Shown here: positions 42,778 through 51,791 of the stretch, in pieces | How the letters are laid out: each line of letters starts with the position of its first letter | How positions within the stretch are numbered: position 1 is the stretch's first letter | Source of the DNA: Jeotgalibaca ciconiae | Lineage (GTDB): Bacteria; Bacillota; Bacilli; Lactobacillales; Aerococcaceae | NCBI RefSeq assembly: GCF_003955755.1 | Contig: NZ_CP034465.1 | Coordinates: forward strand, 1,116,001-1,180,000 | DNA: 64,000 nucleotides | Direction of reading: 5' to 3' | Notes under the pieces: generated by a model | What the model saw: only the letters and a program-made list of their open reading frames with translations | Databases searched by the model: none | Told to the model about the DNA's origin: nothing | Made by a program: the position numbers and the translations under genes

Positions 42778-43470
42778 TCATTGCTGTTTTTGAACAAATT
42801 CAAAGACAGGTTCAAAATTTAATAGTAATAACAGACCAACAATTCCTACTCCGAATAGGGCTAAATAAATGGGAATAAAATTTAATAACAACCAGCTTCC
42901 AATTATTATCATAAAATTTAAAGAACATCTTATTGATTTGATAATTGATAATTTGACAGTAAGAGATAACGCTTGTTTAAAAGAAGTAATTTCGAAACGA
43001 GAAAGTAGTAAAAAATAATTCAATGAGAAAGTAATTGATGCAATCAGAATAAGTACATTTAACCATCTTAAGCTATCAAAAGAAGTAATAAAATTCATTA
43101 ATAACAAGTTTGTGCCGCTTACACCCATTAAAAGTAAAGCAGTGACCCATCCTAAGATACTCATTTTAAACTTTTCCTGATATGCTTTAAAAAATGATTT
43201 AAAAGTACCATCTTTCTCTTTCGCCTCTTTCAAATACGTTAGAAGGGCTGTGGTTGCTGGCCCAACTGGCACTGCAGCAAGTAAAAAAAATGGTAAAGTA
43301 CTAATTTTTAGCTCCATTGTCAATAATAAAAATAACAATGGAACATTGAGTAGCCAAAAAAGAATGGTCCCAACAAATGTATAAATGATGTAATTCAAAT
43401 AAGAGATATAATGAAAAAGTTTATACATATCATTTCGATTTGAATTTGTTTGATTTGATGAATTTTTCAT
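42778..43470 (-). CDS. YesL-like (DUF624) membrane protein
   Basis: The 230-residue protein has about five to six hydrophobic segments and the family layout: NYIIYTFVGTILFWLLNVPL, then AVPVGPATTALLTYL (about residues 68-82), a KSFFKAYQEKFKMS loop and a poorly charged C-terminus. DUF624 proteins stand in many polysaccharide uptake loci of Gram-positives next to CUT1 transporters; their role is not known. It is the last gene of the galactan locus, 29 bases after the permease. Confidence 0.85.
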   Translation of the reverse strand: MKNSSNQTNSNRNDMYKLFHYISYLNYIIYTFVGTILFWLLNVPLLFLLLTMELKISTLPFFLLAAVPVGPATTALLTYLKEAKEKDGTFKSFFKAYQEKFKMSILGWVTALLLMGVSGTNLLLMNFITSFDSLRWLNVLILIASITFSLNYFLLLSRFEITSFKQALSLTVKLSIIKSIRCSLNFMIIIGSWLLLNFIPIYLALFGVGIVGLLLLLNFEPVFEFVQKQQ

Positions 43471-43499
43471 TATTATCTCTCCTTATACTGATTCAATCG

Positions 43500-44369
43500 T
43501 TATTTCGTTCCACTATTACCAATTCCTAAATTAATTTGGAATAAATATTTTTGTCCTAAGAAATAGACGACAATTTGTGGCAGGGTAAGCACTAGCGACA
43601 TCACCATCAACATAGACATGTTTACGGTACCCGCAGGATTAGAAGTTGCAGACATGGATTGAGCTCCCAATGCCAAAGTCATTTTGCTGGTATCCGATAC
43701 ATAGATTAATGGTCCCATAATATCACTCCAAGCAGAGTTAAATGTAAATATCGCAATAGCTGCCATTGCTGGTTTAATAAGTGGTAAAACGATTTTCGTA
43801 AATGAGCCCATAGGACCTAATCCGTCCATTTCTGCAGCCTCAAATAAGCTGCCAGGAATAGAGGTTATGAACTGGCGAGTAAAGAAAATATTATAGGCTG
43901 ATCCAAAAAATTGAGGAATAATCAATGGCCAAAGAGTGTTATATAGTCCCAAATTTCTAAAAATTAAAAATACTGGAATTAACGTAATTTGTCCTGGCAA
44001 CATCATTGTTCCTAAAACCAGCAGAAATAACTTGTTTTTATGCTTATATTTCATTCGAGCAAAACCAAAAGCAACTAATGTAGAAGAAATGATTTGCCCA
44101 ATAATACTTAGTACGACAACCAACATCGTGTTAAAGAACCACAACAAAATTGGCCGTTCGCCCGTTAACGAGTCTTTAAATAAATTTGTAAAATTAGAAA
44201 AATAGAATTCTGTAGGAAGCAAAGTAAACTGTTCTTTAATATTTGACTCTGGCGAAGCAAGTGCAATTGAAATCATGTATATAAAGGGCACAATTAAAAT
44301 GCCAGCAAAAACAATCAAAGTAATATAGATAGTAAGTTTAGAAACTTTAGACAGATTTTTATCTAACAA
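43500..44369 (-). CDS. Carbohydrate ABC transporter permease, CUT1 (MalG type)
   Basis: The 289-residue membrane protein has six hydrophobic segments, the MalG-type coupling loop EAAEMDGLGPMGSFTKIVLPLIKPA (in parts, about residues 184-208) and TMMLPGQITLIPVF (about residue 120). With the upstream permease it forms the channel for oligosaccharide uptake. Its start lies one base after the stop of the MalF-type gene, so translation is coupled. No ATPase gene is in the locus; a shared MsmX-type ATPase must be used. Confidence 0.94.
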   Translation of the reverse strand: MLDKNLSKVSKLTIYITLIVFAGILIVPFIYMISIALASPESNIKEQFTLLPTEFYFSNFTNLFKDSLTGERPILLWFFNTMLVVVLSIIGQIISSTLVAFGFARMKYKHKNKLFLLVLGTMMLPGQITLIPVFLIFRNLGLYNTLWPLIIPQFFGSAYNIFFTRQFITSIPGSLFEAAEMDGLGPMGSFTKIVLPLIKPAMAAIAIFTFNSAWSDIMGPLIYVSDTSKMTLALGAQSMSATSNPAGTVNMSMLMVMSLVLTLPQIVVYFLGQKYLFQINLGIGNSGTK

Positions 44370-44370
44370 C

Positions 44371-45288
44371 TTACTTCACCTCCTCTTCATAAAACACCCA
44401 TAGACTCGAACTCTTCAAAACAATTAATGATAATATCATCACTATGATAAACAATACCCATGCCATAGCTGATGCGTAACCCATCCTATAGAACGAGAAT
44501 GCGTTTCGATAAAGATAAGGTACAATCATTTCACTAGCATAGTCTGGCCCGCCGCCAGTCATCATATAAACTTGAGTAAACGTTTGTAAGGAACCAATTA
44601 CTCCGGTGATAAGATTAAAAAATAATATTGGAGAAATTTGAGGTATGGTAATACTTATAAACATTCGAAGCCTGGAAGCCCCGTCGAGCAATGCAGACTC
44701 ATACATCTCTTCACCCACACTATTAATTGCTGAGAGCATCAAAATCATTGTTCCGCCAACGCCCCACAATGATAGGAAGACAAAACTCCACAGTACGTGG
44801 TCTTTACTTAACAGCCAAGCAGGTCCATTAACTCCAAACAATGCCAATGCTTGGTTTACTAAGCCTTTAGAAGATAACAAGCGAGTAAATAGCATTGTAC
44901 TAGCAACAACTGGGACTATTGAGGGAAGATAATAAATTGTTCGAAAAGCTCGCATTCCTTTTAAATGGAAACTCAACAAGTATGCCATCCCAAGTGATAA
45001 TAACAAATTTATAGGTACACTTATTAACGTATATTTGAATGTGTTTGACAAGGCTTTAATAAATATTTCATCTTTAAATAATCTTATATAATTATCAAAT
45101 CCGACAAAACTAAACTCTGAGAACATATCCCAATCAGTAAAACTCATAATCACGGAAAAAATCATGGGCCCAATTGTAAAAGAAACAAAACCAATAATCC
45201 AGGGTGAAACAAAAGCAAAAAACCAGCGTGATTGTGTTCGTTTACGTTTTTTTTGATTTAATTGAAGTTGCGTAGCTGGCATATCCAA
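44371..45288 (-). CDS. Carbohydrate ABC transporter permease, CUT1 (MalF type)
   Basis: The 305-residue membrane protein has a basic N-terminus (NQKKRKRTQSR), six hydrophobic segments and the coupling loop ESALLDGASRLRMFISITIPQISP (in parts, about residues 197-220). GGAGG precedes the ATG. It follows the binding-protein gene after 77 bases that hold a strong hairpin, so binding protein and permeases can be made in different amounts. Confidence 0.94.
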   Translation of the reverse strand: MDMPATQLQLNQKKRKRTQSRWFFAFVSPWIIGFVSFTIGPMIFSVIMSFTDWDMFSEFSFVGFDNYIRLFKDEIFIKALSNTFKYTLISVPINLLLSLGMAYLLSFHLKGMRAFRTIYYLPSIVPVVASTMLFTRLLSSKGLVNQALALFGVNGPAWLLSKDHVLWSFVFLSLWGVGGTMILMLSAINSVGEEMYESALLDGASRLRMFISITIPQISPILFFNLITGVIGSLQTFTQVYMMTGGGPDYASEMIVPYLYRNAFSFYRMGYASAMAWVLFIIVMILSLIVLKSSSLWVFYEEEVK

Positions 45289-45315
45289 TAGAACTCCTCC
45301 TTCTAAAATACGTAC

Positions 45316-45351
45316 CTTAAGGAAGAAGCTTTTATTTCTTTCTTCCCTAAG
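45316..45351 (-). promoter_or_regulatory. Intercistronic hairpin between binding protein and permease genes
   Basis: On the - strand CTTAGGGAAGAA pairs fully with TTCTTCCTTAAG (one G-U pair) around a 12-base loop; no T-run follows. Hairpins at this place in malE-malF-type operons protect the binding-protein part of the mRNA. The role here is inferred. Confidence 0.7.
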
Positions 45352-45365
45352 ATACCATTATTTTT

Positions 45366-46664
45366 TTAATACTGCTCCATTATTTTCTCTCCAGATTCTT
45401 GCATTTTTTCTAGGGCTTCTTCTGGTGTTAAACGACCCAATAGCATTTCTTTAACTTGGTTACTAAATTCACCAGTTAGCTCACCATAGTATGGTCCTTC
45501 AAAAATCCCATCAATTATTACTCGTTCTGTAGAAATCCCAACAACATCTAAATTAAGGTCTTTTTCATTTACTTGTCTATTAGTAAACTCTTCCGAATTT
45601 AACACTTTGATATTTGCTGGAGAATCAACTAAGCCTTCTCCAAGTATTTGTTGTGCTTCCTCGCTTGTCATATATTCGACGAACCTAAATGCAGCATCTT
45701 GTTTATCAGATTGTTTAGAAATTGCTAGCGCACTCCCAAATGGCCAAGTTACTTGTTCACTGAAAGATGGCATTGGAGCAATATCAAAATTTAAATCGTC
45801 AAGTTGTGTAAAGTTTCCGATATTCCAGAATCCAGTTGTTAACATACCAATTTTCCCTTGAGAAAACATAGAGTCTGCACCCGACTGTGCTACAGATTCA
45901 TAGAATTCATAAGTTCCAACATAACCATCTTGATATAAATCATTAAACCAAGTAAGAACTTCTAAGTTTTCTGGAGAATTAATAACAACCTCATTATTTT
46001 CAACTAGTGAGCCTCCATTCGATTTTATGAAAACACCCCAATTGGGTACCCAGTCCATCCCGCTAGCTCCGTATTGAACAGTTTCACCATTTTCAATTTT
46101 TGTTAACTTTTCAGCTGCATCTGTATATTCTTCAATAGACCAGTCAACAGTAGGATACTCTATTCCTGCTTCGTCAAACAAATCTTTATTATAGTATAAT
46201 ATTTCTGGGCCTCCTCTATCCGGTAGACCAAATGGTTGACCATCATATGTGTATTGGGTCATTGTATCTGCCCAATTATCTTCAACGTCAATACTTGACT
46301 CTTCAATGTATTCTGTTAAATCAATGAATAATCCTTTCGAAGCAAAGTTCTGTCCATTTTCTGCAACTTGGACTACGTCAGGTGCTTCATTACCTGCAAA
46401 CATTGTTTGTAATTTTGTATCATAGTCACTCGGAACTTGGACAAAGTCTACTTTTATGTCAGGATTAGCAGCTTCAAAAGCTTGGATTCTTGGCTCATAA
46501 ATTGGAAGGTCGCTTTCACCGCCCCATGTATAGAACTGGATAGTAGTTACTTCTCCATCAGCAGCTTCCGAACTTCCATCTTCGTTACCTTGACCGCAAG
46601 CAATTAAAGTTAGTGCTGTAGTAGTTAACATTGTGATTGCCTTTAATTTTCTCCCTAATTTCAT
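45366..46664 (-). CDS. Extracellular solute-binding lipoprotein, family 1 (oligosaccharide)
   Basis: The 432-residue protein has a signal peptide with lipobox LTLIAC (Cys near residue 23), then an acidic linker and the MalE-like fold, with FYTWGGESDLPIYEPRI, DVVQVAENG, LPDRGGPEILYYNKDLFDEAG and MLTTGFWNIG. It binds the sugar outside and hands it to the two permeases. By context the ligand is a galacto-oligosaccharide released by the GH30 lipoprotein. It starts 23 bases after the GH30 stop with GAGGAA before the ATG. Confidence 0.93.
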   Translation of the reverse strand: MKLGRKLKAITMLTTTALTLIACGQGNEDGSSEAADGEVTTIQFYTWGGESDLPIYEPRIQAFEAANPDIKVDFVQVPSDYDTKLQTMFAGNEAPDVVQVAENGQNFASKGLFIDLTEYIEESSIDVEDNWADTMTQYTYDGQPFGLPDRGGPEILYYNKDLFDEAGIEYPTVDWSIEEYTDAAEKLTKIENGETVQYGASGMDWVPNWGVFIKSNGGSLVENNEVVINSPENLEVLTWFNDLYQDGYVGTYEFYESVAQSGADSMFSQGKIGMLTTGFWNIGNFTQLDDLNFDIAPMPSFSEQVTWPFGSALAISKQSDKQDAAFRFVEYMTSEEAQQILGEGLVDSPANIKVLNSEEFTNRQVNEKDLNLDVVGISTERVIIDGIFEGPYYGELTGEFSNQVKEMLLGRLTPEEALEKMQESGEKIMEQY

Positions 46665-46687
46665 ACTTAATTCCTCTTTTCATGTTG

Positions 46688-48181
46688 TTATTTAGTATTA
46701 GTATTTAAAATTTTTAAGGTAACAATTGATTGCCTTGGTACAATAATTCCCTGATTATCGATTGCTTGTTCTTCTAAATCCATTTCACTATCTGTGGTAT
46801 AACTAATAATATCCTCAAACTCAATTCCTTCTATATCAATTTCTTTTTCAAAAAAGCCATTATTAATCATTACTATAATAATTTCTTCTTCATCTCTTTC
46901 GTTCGTTCCCAAAAAGCTAATCGTGTTCAACTCTTTATCCTCGCTGATTGAGGAAACTCTTGTATATCCTGGACGAATAAATTTACTAAAGTTTCCCATT
47001 CCCCAAAGACGTTTTGTTGGAAGGATTTCTTTAGTATCTAGATCCACATAAATCAATCCATCTCGATAGTCATAACTACTTACAGCAATCCAATATTGCC
47101 AAGCTATTACATTAAGAATTGTCATATCGTCGTGGAATTCGTTAGCTAATGTTAGTGCAGAGTCCATTGTATAATCGCGACCATTAACCATTTCTGTCCA
47201 TTCAGACATCTTCAATGTAATATCCAGTTCCTTTTCGTCCAACCACTTCTTGAAATCTGTTTTTGCGATGTAGTTCGACCAGTATGAGTGAACTTCCCAA
47301 GTGTCAAAATAATTCATTAAAATTTCATTCTCAATAATCTTATTGAAATATTCATTACTACTATTTGCCCACTCTCCAAGTTCTGGCATCGATAAAGCAA
47401 CCTTTTCCAAGTCAGGCCGTCTATTCTTCTCGTCTATAAACACTTCTAAAAGAGCGACCATTTCTTCTGGCTCGTAATGATTTCCTTCTTGTCCTCCAGT
47501 CCAATCCCATTGTGGTTCATTAATAGGGGACACGTGAGTAACCGGAATTTCTTCTTGTAAAAAGTATTCTGTAACATCATATACATAATTTGCAAAAGAT
47601 TGATAATTTTCAGAGGCCAAGTTACTACTCTGTCCCTCAATCATATCGCCATATGCAGAACCATTTTTAGTGAGTCGGGTCAAGGGACTGTTGACAAATA
47701 AATAGATATCATCCAGTCCATATTCAACTGCTTTTTTTAACATCCATTGAGCATTCTCATCATTCGTCCAATTATATGTTCCTGGTTCTTCTTCAAAACT
47801 TTCTGCCCGTCTCCATGGATCGTCTATCTTGGGACTATTCTCTAACGTACTTCCTGCTCCCAGATTATATCGATAAGAAGTAAGTCCAATTCCATCTTTT
47901 TGATCGAATAACAGTTGAGCAATAAATTCTCTTTTTGAAAGCTCAGAGGTCTCTTCTTCAGTCCAACCACCTATATCTTGGCTCCACCAAGCCCCACTAG
48001 CACCAATGCTTTCAACTGTTTGGAACGTCTCTTCCAAATCAATTTTTACAGTCGCTGTTTCTACTGCTTCCTCTAAGTTTGTATCATCCTTTACTGCAGC
48101 ACTCTCTTCATTCGAACTGCATCCACCAGCTATACTACTTATTAAAATGATGGGAATGATTAAAAATTCCTTTTTATTCAT
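46688..48181 (-). CDS. GH30 glycosidase lipoprotein, probable endo-beta-1,6-galactanase
   Basis: The 497-residue protein has a lipoprotein signal (IAGGC, Cys21), so it is anchored outside. The catalytic domain starts with QTVESIGASGAWWSQDIGG (about residues 56-74), has the acid/base Glu in HVSPINEPQWDWTGG (about residue 219) and the likely nucleophile Glu in LKMSEWTEM (about residue 327). The GASGAWWSQ start and QWDWTGGQEG follow-up are like subfamily 5 of GH30, whose studied members cut beta-1,6-galactan of arabinogalactan proteins. A C-terminal beta domain follows. Its ATG overlaps the GH2 stop. Substrate is inferred from these marks and the neighbours. Confidence 0.8.
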   Translation of the reverse strand: MNKKEFLIIPIILISSIAGGCSSNEESAAVKDDTNLEEAVETATVKIDLEETFQTVESIGASGAWWSQDIGGWTEEETSELSKREFIAQLLFDQKDGIGLTSYRYNLGAGSTLENSPKIDDPWRRAESFEEEPGTYNWTNDENAQWMLKKAVEYGLDDIYLFVNSPLTRLTKNGSAYGDMIEGQSSNLASENYQSFANYVYDVTEYFLQEEIPVTHVSPINEPQWDWTGGQEGNHYEPEEMVALLEVFIDEKNRRPDLEKVALSMPELGEWANSSNEYFNKIIENEILMNYFDTWEVHSYWSNYIAKTDFKKWLDEKELDITLKMSEWTEMVNGRDYTMDSALTLANEFHDDMTILNVIAWQYWIAVSSYDYRDGLIYVDLDTKEILPTKRLWGMGNFSKFIRPGYTRVSSISEDKELNTISFLGTNERDEEEIIIVMINNGFFEKEIDIEGIEFEDIISYTTDSEMDLEEQAIDNQGIIVPRQSIVTLKILNTNTK

Positions 48182-50592
48182 GAGTCCTCCTGCTTGTTCT
48201 CTAATTTAAGTTGACTAACAGGAAGGCCAGGTGAACGCATGGTGATATATGTTTCCTTTCCAATATCTCCTTCCACAAAACACATCAATTTCCCTTGAAA
48301 CGTTCTTCTAAACGTTTCTGAATATGATGTAATATCAGACAAATCACCATTTTCCAATCCTAATAATGTCCCATTCTCTACTTCTACATACACAGGAACC
48401 TCTGATAATGTTGGTTTCCCTTCTTGATCAATTAACTGGCATTCAAGTTGATAAAGATTTTTTTCGAAATTTAAGTCAGCACTTTCTATTTTACGGATCC
48501 ACGCTGTAGGAATATCTGCTATCTCAACATCCAACGCAGCTGGAGAGTAAGCAGGACTTATTTCATCCACAAGGAACGTTTCTTCAAATTTTGCTTCAAC
48601 ACTTAAGGACTGTCCTTTATACTTCACTACTGCCGAATAGTAACCATAGTCTTCATTATAAGATACTTCTGAGACTATTTGCTCTCCTATCTTTAATTGT
48701 ATACTTTCTGAATTCGTGTAACATCTTACTTCTACTTCTTGATCGGTTAAATACTCCCATTTCCTAAAAGTCGGTTCCCATTCAGGATGTTCGCTGTTTT
48801 TATCATATGGAAGCGTCGTTAGATAAACAGTAGGTTCAAAGCTCCACCAACTTTTCCGTTTATAATAACTTGGCTTTTCAAATCCTGCTAAAGTCAGTAG
48901 CCCTGCACCAGATCCGTGAATCGGCCAACCATGAGCTTCTCCTAAATAATCAATTCCTGTCCATAAAAATTGTCCAGATATGTATGGCAAGTCTTTTGCA
49001 AATTTCCACTCTTTAAATCCATGACCATTCTCACTTCCTATGAATGGCTTGTCAGGAAATCTTTCGTGATCTTCCTCATACAAATGTTCTTTATAGTTGT
49101 ATCCAACTACATCAAGATTATCAATTAAACCTATTTTGGTAGATAATTCAGGAAATGCTGCTGCTAAAGTAACAGGTCGAGTCGGGTCGAGTTCTTTTGT
49201 TATTTTGATTAACTTATCAGCTATTGTACTTAATCTTCTCATGTCCGGACGATGGGGATTATAAATCCTCTCAGCGGCTGGCTTGCTTTTATCGTTATTA
49301 CCTGTCATTTCAGCGAAAATTGGATTTGCATATGGATCGTTCGGATAATCAATTTCATTCCCAATACTCCATGCAATAATAGAAGGATGATTTCGATTGC
49401 GCAAAATCATATTTTTTAAATCTTCCTCATACCAATTAGGAAAATGCTCTGCTGCCCCTTCTAATTTTGGAGGATAAATATTGTGCCCTTGCCACCATTT
49501 ATTTTTAGGATTCTCCCACTCGTCAAAAGCTTCGTCAAATACTAAAAACCCTAACACATCACATAATCGATACAAATCAAAAGAATGTGGGTTGTGCGCC
49601 ATGCGGATTGCATTTGTTCCCATTTCTTTTAATTTCAATAATCGTCGAGTCCACACAGAGACTGGCACTGCTGTTCCAAAAGATCCTGCATCTTCATGAA
49701 GACAAACTCCTTTAATCTTTGTCTGCTTCCCATTCAAGTAGAACCCACTGTTTGAATCAAAATTGAATTCTCTGATCCCTACGTGCTCTGTGTATACGTT
49801 CTCATTTTCTTCCATAAAATCATTTTGAAATTTCAATTTAGTATGTAAACGATACAAATTTGGCTGCGCAGGCGACCACAATTCCGGATTGCTAATTTTT
49901 TTGTATAGTTTAACTGCCTGGCTTTTCCCTGCTAAAAGGTTAACTTCTTGTTCGAATGTAACTGCCTTTTTTGTTTGTAAACTCTCAAGGGATTGTATAA
50001 TGGTTACTACTTTATCCTGGTTCGATGAATTTGTTATTTGATGTTCGATTACTACTTCTGCTTCTTGTTTATTTACATCAGGAGTTGAAAAAACTGTTCC
50101 ATAGTCTTCAATATAAATGCAGTCGTGCACTTCAATAGAAACATTTCGATTAATTCCATTTCCATTGTACCACCTTGAATCTGCCAAATCAGATCGCTCT
50201 ACTCGTACGCTTATGATCAAGTCATCGTCCGGTGCATAAGGCAGGATATCCGTTAAATCATAGTGAAATGAAGCATATCCAGAAGGTCTTAAGCCCATAT
50301 GATAGCCATTAATCCAAACACGAGCGTTCTTGTATATACCCTCAAAATGGATTTTTACGATTTTATTTGTTAAATCTCCTAGTTCTTTTAAAGATAATTT
50401 AGTCCGATACCATCCAACCCCGCCCGGTAAGTACCCCGTTCCACTTGAAAAACATTTTTCAAATGGATATTCTACGCTCCAGTCATGAGGAACTTTTATT
50501 TTTTTCCAAGAAGAATCATCGAAATCCTTTTTCCAAGCTTCCTTTTCTTCTTCTCTTAAAAACAACCAATCTTTCAAATATAATTTTTTCAT
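48178..50592 (-). CDS. GH2 beta-galactosidase-type glycosidase
   Basis: The 804-residue cytoplasmic protein (no signal peptide) has the GH2 domains in order: jelly roll (about residues 10-170, with VPHDWSVEYPF and DSRWYNGNGINRNV), Ig-like (about 175-280), and the TIM barrel with GVCLHEDAG, TNAIRMAHNPHS, the acid/base Glu in IIAWSIGNEID (about residue 405) and the nucleophile Glu in KPFIGSENGHG (about residue 510). C-terminal beta domains follow. It would split galactose from imported galacto-oligosaccharides. It is the first gene of the operon that ends with the YesL-like gene, and it faces the AraC regulator gene. Confidence 0.9.
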   Translation of the reverse strand: MKKLYLKDWLFLREEEKEAWKKDFDDSSWKKIKVPHDWSVEYPFEKCFSSGTGYLPGGVGWYRTKLSLKELGDLTNKIVKIHFEGIYKNARVWINGYHMGLRPSGYASFHYDLTDILPYAPDDDLIISVRVERSDLADSRWYNGNGINRNVSIEVHDCIYIEDYGTVFSTPDVNKQEAEVVIEHQITNSSNQDKVVTIIQSLESLQTKKAVTFEQEVNLLAGKSQAVKLYKKISNPELWSPAQPNLYRLHTKLKFQNDFMEENENVYTEHVGIREFNFDSNSGFYLNGKQTKIKGVCLHEDAGSFGTAVPVSVWTRRLLKLKEMGTNAIRMAHNPHSFDLYRLCDVLGFLVFDEAFDEWENPKNKWWQGHNIYPPKLEGAAEHFPNWYEEDLKNMILRNRNHPSIIAWSIGNEIDYPNDPYANPIFAEMTGNNDKSKPAAERIYNPHRPDMRRLSTIADKLIKITKELDPTRPVTLAAAFPELSTKIGLIDNLDVVGYNYKEHLYEEDHERFPDKPFIGSENGHGFKEWKFAKDLPYISGQFLWTGIDYLGEAHGWPIHGSGAGLLTLAGFEKPSYYKRKSWWSFEPTVYLTTLPYDKNSEHPEWEPTFRKWEYLTDQEVEVRCYTNSESIQLKIGEQIVSEVSYNEDYGYYSAVVKYKGQSLSVEAKFEETFLVDEISPAYSPAALDVEIADIPTAWIRKIESADLNFEKNLYQLECQLIDQEGKPTLSEVPVYVEVENGTLLGLENGDLSDITSYSETFRRTFQGKLMCFVEGDIGKETYITMRSPGLPVSQLKLENKQEDS

Positions 50593-50677
50593 TTATGAGC
50601 TCGTTCCCTTCTTTCAATATAATACTATAATAAGAAATCGCTTTCTTTTTATAAGAGCATCTAGTCTTTGGTATAAT

Positions 50678-50700
50678 TTTACTAAATAGTTTACCAAATA
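50678..50700. promoter_or_regulatory. Tandem TTTAC(T/C)AAATA repeats in the AraC/GH2 control region
   Basis: TTTACTAAATA (50678-50688) and TTTACCAAATA (50690-50700) repeat with a 12-base step in the 200-base divergent region. They lie about 90 bases before the GH2 ATG and before the araC-type gene. They may be half-sites for the AraC protein. A TATAAT at 50672 stands next to them without a good -35 box. Confidence 0.45.
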
Positions 50701-50793
50701 ACATGGTCTATCTGATACATTTTCATGTATTATATGATATAAAGAAAGAAAAGATTATCCATCTGCTATCGTTGTTTTTAATAGGAGGCAATC

Positions 50794-51660
50794 ATGTACC
50801 ATATTCATTCAAATATATTTAATCCTGAAATCATATATGTTGTTGATTTTTGGAATGAAAAGAAGAATCTTAGAGGATATCATCATCATGATTTTATTGA
50901 GATTAGTATCGTACTGGAGGGAACGGTTGATTATGAATTCAACGAGACACGTACAAGATTACATGCTGGTGATGCTTTGCTTTTCAATCCTGGTATCCCT
51001 CATACGGAAATTCACCCGAGAGGAATGGAATCTCACGAACTTCATATCGGACTTTCCAACATCCTCATTGAAGGACTGCCTTTTAATAATTTCCCAAATA
51101 AAAACCCCGTCCTTGATCTGGGAATTTATAAAGAGGAATTTGTAAAAAAAGCATGGCAGCTTACAAATGAGTTCAATAATCATGGTTTACATCATGAACT
51201 CATGGGAAAAGGGATTCTTCTTGAGATGCTTGTATTAATTTTAAGATGCTTAAGTTCTCAACAATCAGATGAATTCTTAGCAAATATCTCCGAAAAAGAT
51301 AAGAAAAAACAAACACTCGTGAATCACACGGTTTACTACCTTGAGAATCATCATCAGGAGGATATTACATTAGAAACTTTAGCAGACATGCTCTACATAA
51401 GTCCCACTCAGTTATCAAAGGTTTTTCGTACCATTACAGGTAAAAGTCCAATTAAGTATCTCATTGAAATTCGATTAAAGCATGCATATGAATTACTCAT
51501 CCATACAAATCTGACGATCAAAGAAATCTCCGAAGAAGTAGGATATCAAGATCCATTCTATTTTAGTAAACTCTTCAAAAAACATTATGGCCTCGCTCCT
51601 TCTAAAACCCGCAAAAAAATAAATCTTAATTCATTTTGCCTCTTTCCTATACCTGAATAA
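50794..51660 (+). CDS. AraC family transcription regulator
   Basis: The 288-residue protein has an N-terminal cupin-like sensor (about residues 10-140; HHHDFIEISIVLEG and HAGDALLFNPGIPHTE) and a C-terminal double helix-turn-helix (about residues 185-280) with LETLADMLYISPTQLSKVFR and TIKEISEEVGYQDPFYFSKLFKKHYG. This is the usual layout of activators of sugar genes. Standing between and facing away from the GH2 operon, it most likely turns on the galactan genes when the sugar is present. GGAGG precedes the ATG. Confidence 0.93.
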   Translation: MYHIHSNIFNPEIIYVVDFWNEKKNLRGYHHHDFIEISIVLEGTVDYEFNETRTRLHAGDALLFNPGIPHTEIHPRGMESHELHIGLSNILIEGLPFNNFPNKNPVLDLGIYKEEFVKKAWQLTNEFNNHGLHHELMGKGILLEMLVLILRCLSSQQSDEFLANISEKDKKKQTLVNHTVYYLENHHQEDITLETLADMLYISPTQLSKVFRTITGKSPIKYLIEIRLKHAYELLIHTNLTIKEISEEVGYQDPFYFSKLFKKHYGLAPSKTRKKINLNSFCLFPIPE

Positions 51661-51665
51661 CGAAG

Positions 51666-51783
51666 CGTAAACGTGCTCAAAAAGGCAGCTCCGACGTCAC
51701 TTCACGAATAAAGCTCGGATGGACTGCATCCATCCTGTGCTTATTCGCTCCAGTGATTCGGAGCTAATCGCCTTTTTTTCCAC
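51666..51783 (+). repeat. Intergenic repeat family B, copy 2 (terminator-like)
   Basis: Begins six bases after the stop of the AraC gene and matches 249-364. The AAAAGGC/GCCTTTT and CTCCGA/TCGGAG pairs close a long hairpin with seven Ts at the + strand end. It lies between two convergent genes, the place for a two-way terminator. Confidence 0.82.
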
Positions 51784-51791
51784 TTTATTTT

